Positions 58,566 through 64,000 of a stretch of DNA of 64,000 nucleotides are shown piece by piece (position 1 is the first letter of the stretch; each line of letters begins with the position of its first letter). The position numbers and the translations under genes were made by a program. The notes under the pieces are model-generated. The model saw only the letters and a program-made list of their open reading frames with translations, made no database searches and was not told the origin of the DNA. Source of the stretch: Rhodospirillales bacterium (GTDB lineage Bacteria; Pseudomonadota; Alphaproteobacteria; Dongiales; Dongiaceae); NCBI GenBank assembly GCA_009885795.1, contig VFKA01000003.1, positions 62,001 through 126,000 on the forward strand, read 5' to 3'.

Positions 58566-59924
58566 ATGCGTTTGTTGATCGTTGGTCAGCTCGACGGGCA
58601 CATCGTTGCCGCGGGCAAGATCGCGTTGGCGCGGGGCGCCAAGGTCGCGCACGTCGATGATGTCGACTCCGCGCTGGCGGCTTTGCGCGCCGGCCAGGGC
58701 GCCGACCTTCTCCTGTTCGACGTCAACCTCGACATCGCCCGCATGATCGAGCAGCTGAAGACCGAGCGGATCAATCTTCCCGTCGTCGCCTGCGGCATCG
58801 GCGCCAATGCCGAGCTTGCGGTCCACGCCATTCGCGCCGGCGCCAAGGAATATGTCCCGCTGCCGCCCGACGCCGAGCTGATCGCCGCGGTCCTGGCCGC
58901 GGTCAGCGACGACAATTCGGTCTTCATCTGGCGCGACCCGGTGATGAAGGACGTGCTGCGCCTGGCCGACCAGATCGCGCCTTCCGACGCCAGCGTCCTC
59001 GTGACCGGCGAATCGGGGACCGGCAAGGAGGTCATCGCCCGCTATCTGCACAACAAGAGCAAGCGCGCGACCCGGGGCTTCATCTGCGTGAACTGCGCCG
59101 CGATCCCGGAAAACCTGCTCGAATCGGAATTGTTCGGACACGAGAAAGGCGCTTTCACGGGCGCCATCGCCCGGCGCATCGGCAAGTTCGAGGAAGCCAA
59201 TGGCGGCACGCTGCTGCTGGACGAAATCAGCGAGATGCATCCGCATTTGCAGGCAAAGCTGCTGCGCGCCATCCAGGAACGCGAGATCGACCGCGTCGGC
59301 GGCGTCCAGCCGGTCAAGATCGACATCCGGCTCATCGCCACCTCCAACCGCGATCTCGATGACGCGGTCGCCAAGGGTCAATTCCGCGAGGATCTTTACT
59401 TTCGGCTGAACGTGGTGACGCTCCATCTGCCGCCGCTGCGCGCCCGCACCGGCGACATTCCGGCGTTGGCCGAACACTTCATCCAAAAATACGCCAAGGC
59501 CAACGGCATGAGGGCGCCTCGCCTGACGCCGGCGGCCTTGGATCACTTACGCCGCCATGCCTGGCGCGGCAATGTCCGCGAGCTTGAGAACGCCATGCAC
59601 CGTGCCGTCTTGTTGTCGACGTCGCATGATCTGGGGGTCGAGGGAATCTTGTTGTCGACACCGCGCAACGGCGCGGCCGCGGCGGCGGCCGATGCGGCCA
59701 AGATCGAGGCGACCGGATCGATCTCGGCCCTTGTCGGCCGCTCGGTGGCGGCGGTCGAGCGCGATCTCATCATCGACACGCTTAGCCACTGCCTCGGCAA
59801 CCGGACCCATGCCGCCACCATCCTCGGAATCTCCATCCGCACGCTGCGCAACAAGTTGAAGTTGTACAGCGAGGAAGGCGTGCCCGTGCCGATGCATGGC
59901 TTCGCCGATCGCGCCGCCGTCTAG
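58566..59924 (+). CDS. flbD: FlbD, sigma-54-dependent flagellar activator
   Basis: FlbD activates late flagellar sigma-54 promoters and represses early ones. The 452-residue product has a receiver-like N-terminus retaining Asp52 (LLFDVN) but lacking the acidic pair and the conserved Lys. Next comes the AAA+ domain with Walker A GESGTGKE (148-155), GAFTGA (195-200) and Walker B GGTLLLDE (213-220), then a Fis-type helix-turn-helix ([20 protein letters not shown]). Position after fliN-motA and before flhA matches Caulobacter. Five sigma-54 elements in the window are probable targets. Confidence 0.95.
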   Translation: MRLLIVGQLDGHIVAAGKIALARGAKVAHVDDVDSALAALRAGQGADLLLFDVNLDIARMIEQLKTERINLPVVACGIGANAELAVHAIRAGAKEYVPLPPDAELIAAVLAAVSDDNSVFIWRDPVMKDVLRLADQIAPSDASVLVTGESGTGKEVIARYLHNKSKRATRGFICVNCAAIPENLLESELFGHEKGAFTGAIARRIGKFEEANGGTLLLDEISEMHPHLQAKLLRAIQEREIDRVGGVQPVKIDIRLIATSNRDLDDAVAKGQFREDLYFRLNVVTLHLPPLRARTGDIPALAEHFIQKYAKANGMRAPRLTPAALDHLRRHAWRGNVRELENAMHRAVLLSTSHDLGVEGILLSTPRNGAAAAAADAAKIEATGSISALVGRSVAAVERDLIIDTLSHCLGNRTHAATILGISIRTLRNKLKLYSEEGVPVPMHGFADRAAV

Positions 59925-59958
59925 ATCGTCCCCGTAAACGGATCGGCCGGGCACCGGC

Positions 59959-62088
59959 ATGAACGACATCGTCACCCCCGGTATGACGCAGGGCCCCGGC
60001 GGCGGAGCCAGCCTCGCCGTCTTCTGGTCGCACCTGCAAAGGCATCTGCGGCGCGGCGAAATCATCTTCGCGCTCGGCGTCATCGCCATCCTCACGGCGC
60101 TGATCATGCCGATTCCGGCGTGGCTGCTCGACATCCTGCTGGCGCTGTCGATCACGCTTTCCGTTCTCATTCTCATGACCGCGCTGTTCATCTCGCGGCC
60201 GCTCGATTTCAGCACGTTTCCGACCGTTCTCCTGATCGCGACGATGATACGCCTTGCCCTCAATCTTGCCTCGACGCGCCTCATCCTGGCGCACGGGCAC
60301 GAAGGAACCGATTCCGCGGGCTACGTGATCGAAGCCTTCGGCCATCTCATCATGGAAGGCAATTTCGTCATCGGCGTCATCGTGTTCGCCATTCTCGTCC
60401 TGGTGAACTTCGTCGTCATCACCAAGGGTTCCGGACGCATCGCCGAGGTTTCCGCGCGCTTCAGCCTGGATGCCATGCCGGGCAAACAAATGGCGATCGA
60501 CGCCGACCTCTCGGCCGGCCTTATCGAAGAGGGCGAGGCGCGCTCGAGGCGCAAGCAGCTCGAGGACGAAAGCGCCTTCTTCGGCGCGATGGACGGCGCC
60601 GCCAAGTTCGTGCGCGGCGATGCCGTCGCCGGCCTGATCATCACCTTCGTCAACATCATCGGCGGCATCGTCATCGGGGCGACGCAACAGGGCCTCAGCC
60701 TCGCCGACGCCAGCCACACCTATACGGTTCTGACCGTGGGCGACGGGCTGGTGACGCAGGTGCCGGCCCTCATCGTTTCCACCGCCGCCGGCATGCTCGT
60801 CTCGAAGGCGGGCATCACCGGTTCGGCCGATAAGGCGCTGTTCGCCCAGCTCGGCGGCTATCCCGCGGCGCTCGGGCTGTGCGCGGTCCTGATGGGCGCG
60901 CTCGCCATGCTGCCCGGCATGCCGATACTCCCCTTCCTGATCCTGTCGGCGCTGACCGGGACCGCGGCGTGGTGGCTGACAAGGCGCGAAGAAGGCGTCG
61001 TCGCCGATGCCGCCGCCGCCAAGGCGCGCGAGGCGGCCGCGGCACCGATCCTGGAGGAGCCGATCTCCTCGGCGCTGCACATCGACATGATCCGGCTCGA
61101 ACTCGGCTATGGGCTCATCTCGCTCATCAACAACGAGCACGGCCTGCGTCTGACCGACCAGATCAAGTCGCTGCGCCGGCAAATGGCGAGCGAGCTTGGC
61201 TTCGTCCTTCCCGCGGTCCGCATTCAGGACAACCTTCAGCTCAGCGCCAACAGTTACGTCGTCCGCATCAAGGAAATCGAGATCGGGCGGGGCGAAATCC
61301 GCCCCAGCAAGCTTCTGGTCATGGACCCGCGCGGCGACAAGATCGGCCTGCCCGGCGAGGAAACGGTCGAGCCCACCTTCGGCCTTCCCGCCATGTGGAT
61401 CGATGCGACGCAGCGCGAGGAGGCGCTGTTTCGCGGCTATACGGTGGTCGACCCGGCCACCGTTATCACCACGCACCTGACCGAGTTGATCAAGGACAGC
61501 ACGGGCGACTTGCTGTCGCACGCCGAGACGCAAAAGCTGCTCGACGATCTCGCCAAGGAACATCAAAAGCTGGTGGCCGACGCCATCCCGACGCAGATTT
61601 CCGTCGGCGGCGTCTCCCGGGTGCTGCAGAATCTGCTGGCCGAGCGCGTGTCGATCCGCGACCTGCCGACCATTCTCGAAGGCATCGCCGAGGCATGCGG
61701 GTACACGCGCAACATCACCGCGATCACCGAACATGTCCGCGCGCGACTCTCGCGCCAGATCAGCGACGCGGCCACCGACCAAGCCGGAATCATCCCGCTT
61801 GTCGCGCTCTCGCCCGAATGGGAACAGGCGTTCGGCGAATCCTTGACCGGCCAGGGCGACGACCGGCAGCTTGCCATGGCGCCGAGCCGCCTCCAGCAGT
61901 TCATCGGCCTCTTGCGCCAGGTCTTCGAGCGCCACGCCATGATGGGCGTGACACCGGTGCTGCTGACCAGCCCGAGCATCCGCCCTTACGTGCGCTCGAT
62001 CGTCGAACGGTTCCGTCCGGTGACCATGGTGATGTCGCAGAACGAGATCCATCCGCGAGCGCGCATTCGCACGCTCGGCCAAGTCTAG
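59959..62088 (+). CDS. flhA: FlhA, flagellar export gate protein
   Basis: FlhA forms the nonameric export-gate ring. The 709-residue product has about eight N-terminal membrane helices (from about residue 30), the FHIPEP-type conserved loop RIAEVSARFSLDAMPGKQMA IDADLSAG, and a large cytoplasmic domain from about 350 with DMIRLELGYGLISLINNEHG and VGGVSRVLQNLLAERVSIRD. Complete. It is 34 bp after flbD. Confidence 0.98.
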   Translation: MNDIVTPGMTQGPGGGASLAVFWSHLQRHLRRGEIIFALGVIAILTALIMPIPAWLLDILLALSITLSVLILMTALFISRPLDFSTFPTVLLIATMIRLALNLASTRLILAHGHEGTDSAGYVIEAFGHLIMEGNFVIGVIVFAILVLVNFVVITKGSGRIAEVSARFSLDAMPGKQMAIDADLSAGLIEEGEARSRRKQLEDESAFFGAMDGAAKFVRGDAVAGLIITFVNIIGGIVIGATQQGLSLADASHTYTVLTVGDGLVTQVPALIVSTAAGMLVSKAGITGSADKALFAQLGGYPAALGLCAVLMGALAMLPGMPILPFLILSALTGTAAWWLTRREEGVVADAAAAKAREAAAAPILEEPISSALHIDMIRLELGYGLISLINNEHGLRLTDQIKSLRRQMASELGFVLPAVRIQDNLQLSANSYVVRIKEIEIGRGEIRPSKLLVMDPRGDKIGLPGEETVEPTFGLPAMWIDATQREEALFRGYTVVDPATVITTHLTELIKDSTGDLLSHAETQKLLDDLAKEHQKLVADAIPTQISVGGVSRVLQNLLAERVSIRDLPTILEGIAEACGYTRNITAITEHVRARLSRQISDAATDQAGIIPLVALSPEWEQAFGESLTGQGDDRQLAMAPSRLQQFIGLLRQVFERHAMMGVTPVLLTSPSIRPYVRSIVERFRPVTMVMSQNEIHPRARIRTLGQV

Positions 62089-62106
62089 TATCGGAATCGC
62101 CGATGC

Positions 62107-62217
62107 GTGGCACACCCCCCTCCCTAACCCTCCCCCGCAAGGGGGGAGGGAATTTTGAAGCCGGATCGGCCTTACCCCCCGCCCCCTTGACGGGGGCGGG
62201 TCGGGGTGGGGGTGACT
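62107..62217. repeat. REP-like palindromes, family C copy 2
   Basis: Two GC-rich hairpins in tandem: CCCTCCCCCGCAAGGGGGGAGGG and a second one, CCCGCCCCCTTGACGGGGGCGGG, framed by CACCCCC and GGGGTGGGGGTG (run lengths given as arms 62126-62150 and 62178-62203 approximately). They fill the 158-bp gap between flhA and flhF and may attenuate flhF-flhG. Confidence 0.82.
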
Positions 62218-62246
62218 CGCCTATCTCCGATATTGGGTACTAGCCC

Positions 62247-63224
62247 ATGCAGCTTCGCACATTCACGGCGCCCTCGATCGCCGACGCCATGCAGATGGTG
62301 CGCGACGCCTTGGGGCCGGACGCCATGATCCTGTCCTCGCAGCGCAACGGGCGCAAAGGCGTCAGCGTGACGGCGGCCGTGCAACGCCAGGAGCCTTCGC
62401 TCGCCCAGCACGCGGGCGACGCCGCCAAGGCCATCGCCGTTCTCGACGCCATCGGCTCGGCGCTCGATTTCCACGGGCTGCCGCCGGTGATCGCGGACCG
62501 CCTGATGGGGCTGGCGGCCGATGCTCCCTCGACGGACAGCATCCAGGCGCTGTCGCACGCGCTGGCGCGGCGCATGCGCTTTCAACCGATCGATCCGGCC
62601 ACTCCCGTGCCGATCATGCTGGTGGGAATGCCTGGCGCCGGCAAGACGTCATGCCTGGCCAAGCTCGCCGCCCGCGCCCGGCTCGCGGGCAAGACGGTGA
62701 CCGCCGTCACCTGCGATACCGAAAGCGCCGGGGCGGTCGAGCAGCTTGCCACCTATACGCGGCTCTTGGACATTCCGGCGTTCCGCGCCAAGGATCCGGC
62801 CGCGCTCGCCCGCGCGCTCGAGGCCGCGCGCATGACCTCGGGCGTCCTCATCGACACGATGGGCACCAATCCCTTCCGCGCGGCGGACATGGCGCCCTTG
62901 CGCGCGCTCGCCGCCGCGGCCGCGGCCGAACCGGTGCTGGTCCTTGCCGCCGGCGGCGACGTCGCCGAAACCGCCGAAGCCGTGGCCGCCTTCGCCGAAA
63001 TTGGGGTGAAGCGGATCGTGGCGACCAAGATCGACGCAACACGCCGCCTTGGCGCGGTCATCGCCGCCGCCGAGACCAGCCGGCTGGCGCTCGCCGATGC
63101 GAGCCTGTCGCCGCGGATCGCCGATGGCCTGCAACCGCTGGCGCCCGAAGAGCTGGCGCGGATCCTGATTCACCACCCCCTGTCAACCGTCGAGAACGCC
63201 GTCGCAACGGGAACCCACGCATGA
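62247..63224 (+). CDS. flhF: FlhF, SRP-type GTPase for flagellar placement
   Basis: FlhF sets flagellar position and number, usually with FlhG. The 325-residue product has the FlhF N-terminus MQLRTFTAPSIADAMQMVRD ALGPDAMILS, an N domain, and the G domain with P-loop GMPGAGKT (127-134), TAVTCDTESAGAVEQLATYT, and the C-terminal ATKIDATRRLGAVIAAAETS. The IDTMGT loop replaces the usual DTAG motif. Its TGA overlaps the flhG ATG. Confidence 0.94.
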   Translation: MQLRTFTAPSIADAMQMVRDALGPDAMILSSQRNGRKGVSVTAAVQRQEPSLAQHAGDAAKAIAVLDAIGSALDFHGLPPVIADRLMGLAADAPSTDSIQALSHALARRMRFQPIDPATPVPIMLVGMPGAGKTSCLAKLAARARLAGKTVTAVTCDTESAGAVEQLATYTRLLDIPAFRAKDPAALARALEAARMTSGVLIDTMGTNPFRAADMAPLRALAAAAAAEPVLVLAAGGDVAETAEAVAAFAEIGVKRIVATKIDATRRLGAVIAAAETSRLALADASLSPRIADGLQPLAPEELARILIHHPLSTVENAVATGTHA

Positions 63225-64000
63225 ACCGGCCTCTTCCGATCCTAGCACCCGTCGCCGAAGCGGCGCCCGTTGCCAACATGATCGCCGTCGCCTCCGGCAA
63301 GGGCGGGGTTGGCAAGACGTGGTTTTCGATCACGCTTGCCCAGGCCATGGCGCGTCAGGGCCAACGCGTCCTGCTGTTCGATGGCGACCTCGGGCTCGCC
63401 AACGTGGACATTCAACTCGGTCTGACTCCCGGTATCGATCTCGGCACGGTGGTGGAGCGCGGGCTGCCGCTGGATCGGGGCACGATCGCCTTCGCCGCCG
63501 GCGGTTTCGATGTCATCGCCGGCCGATCCGGGTCCGGAAGCCTGGCGCAATTGAGCATGGCCGCCTTGCAGCGGCTGAGCGTGGGGTTGGCCCGGCTTTC
63601 GCCGCGCTACGACCGCGTCGTCGTCGATCTTGGCGCGGGCATCGAGCGCACCGTGCGCGGCCTCGCCCAGCGCTGCCGCACATGCCTCGTCCTCACCACC
63701 GACGAACCGACCGCCATCACCGACGCTTACGCCTTCATCAAGCTGACGCTGGCCGAATCGCCGGCGATGGACATGCGCATCGTGGTCAACATGGCGGCCA
63801 GCACGGCGGAGGGCCGCCGTACCTATGCGACACTGAACCAGGCCTGCTTGAAGTTCCTTAAATCGGACCCGCCGCTTGCCGGAATCATTCACCGCGACCA
63901 CCGCGTCAAGGACAGCATTCGTGCCCAGTCACCCATCATGTCGCGCTACCCGGACGCGCCGGCGGTGCACGACGTCGAAGAGCTGGTGCAACGGATGCTG
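63221..64000 (+). CDS. flhG: FlhG/FleN-type MinD-like ATPase (partial)
   Basis: FlhG is a MinD-like ATPase that limits flagellar number through FlhF. The 260 codons present include the deviant Walker A SGKGGVGKT (25-33), LLFDGDLGLANVDIQLGL and VVVDLGAGI (with Gly-Ala-Gly in place of the common sAGi), then LVLTTDEPTAITDAYAFIK. The frame is still open at the window edge, so a short C-terminus is missing. The ATG overlaps the flhF stop. Confidence 0.93.
   Translation, partial: MNRPLPILAPVAEAAPVANMIAVASGKGGVGKTWFSITLAQAMARQGQRVLLFDGDLGLANVDIQLGLTPGIDLGTVVERGLPLDRGTIAFAAGGFDVIAGRSGSGSLAQLSMAALQRLSVGLARLSPRYDRVVVDLGAGIERTVRGLAQRCRTCLVLTTDEPTAITDAYAFIKLTLAESPAMDMRIVVNMAASTAEGRRTYATLNQACLKFLKSDPPLAGIIHRDHRVKDSIRAQSPIMSRYPDAPAVHDVEELVQRML

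Overview
The window is a GC-rich stretch from an alphaproteobacterium. The alphaproteobacterial markers are SciP, FliX, FlbD, FlaF/FlbT, MotE and a Cys-poor DksA. Gene order around fliL-flgFGAH and fliFGHN-flbD-flhA is most like Rhodospirillales, with Caulobacter-type regulators. About 52 kb (11.6-64 kb) is essentially one flagellar super-cluster. Coding density is high. No tRNA, rRNA, CRISPR array or intact transposase was seen.

Region by region: (1) 1-11.6 kb is mixed housekeeping and accessory DNA: gatC-gatA (leftward, gatA cut by the edge), an orphan RelB-like antitoxin with a 13-codon toxin stub, a five-gene peptide-type ABC importer, a LysE exporter, then rightward ruvX, a CaiB-type CoA-transferase, a YihY membrane protein and a small secreted barrel protein. 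(2) 11.6-20 kb (leftward): fliL-fliM-DUF6468-motE-cheY-cheZ, two MotB-like genes and a 1030-residue TPR protein. (3) 20.2-29.2 kb (mostly rightward): flgF-flgG-flgA-flgH, then after leftward dksA and fliX, flgI-flgJ-flgN-flgK-flgL. (4) 29.3-40.3 kb: a nucleotidyltransferase, then leftward a flagellin locus with three flagellins interleaved with three FlaF and two FlbT paralogs, followed by two putative flagellin glycosyltransferases (FlmG-like and Maf-like). (5) 40.5-49.5 kb: two divergent operons encoding a legionaminic-acid (nonulosonate) pathway using GDP-sugars. (6) 49.6-64 kb (rightward): fliK-flgD-flgE, sciP, fliF-fliG-fliH-fliN-motA-flbD-flhA, flhF and flhG (cut by the edge).

How it fits together: CtrA-like sites (TTAA-N7-TTAA or one to two mismatches) lie 75-90 bp upstream of fliL, cheY, fliX, sciP and fliF, the genes expected early in a CtrA-driven hierarchy. 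Sigma-54 -24/-12 elements (GG-N10-GC) precede flgF, flgI, fliK and two of the three flagellins, the genes expected to be controlled by FlbD/FliX, both encoded here. Legionaminate made by region 5 is probably the donor sugar for FlmG and/or Maf in region 4, which would glycosylate the flagellins before export. The export-gate and ATPase genes (fliPQR, flhB, fliI, fliE, flgBC) are not in the window and must lie elsewhere.

The most unusual points are the triplicated flagellin/FlbT/FlaF module with FlbT missing from the middle copy, two nonulosonate-transferase types side by side, an unrecognised flagellin-like 352-residue protein beside a perfect CtrA site, and the tandem degenerate MotB pair with a giant TPR partner.
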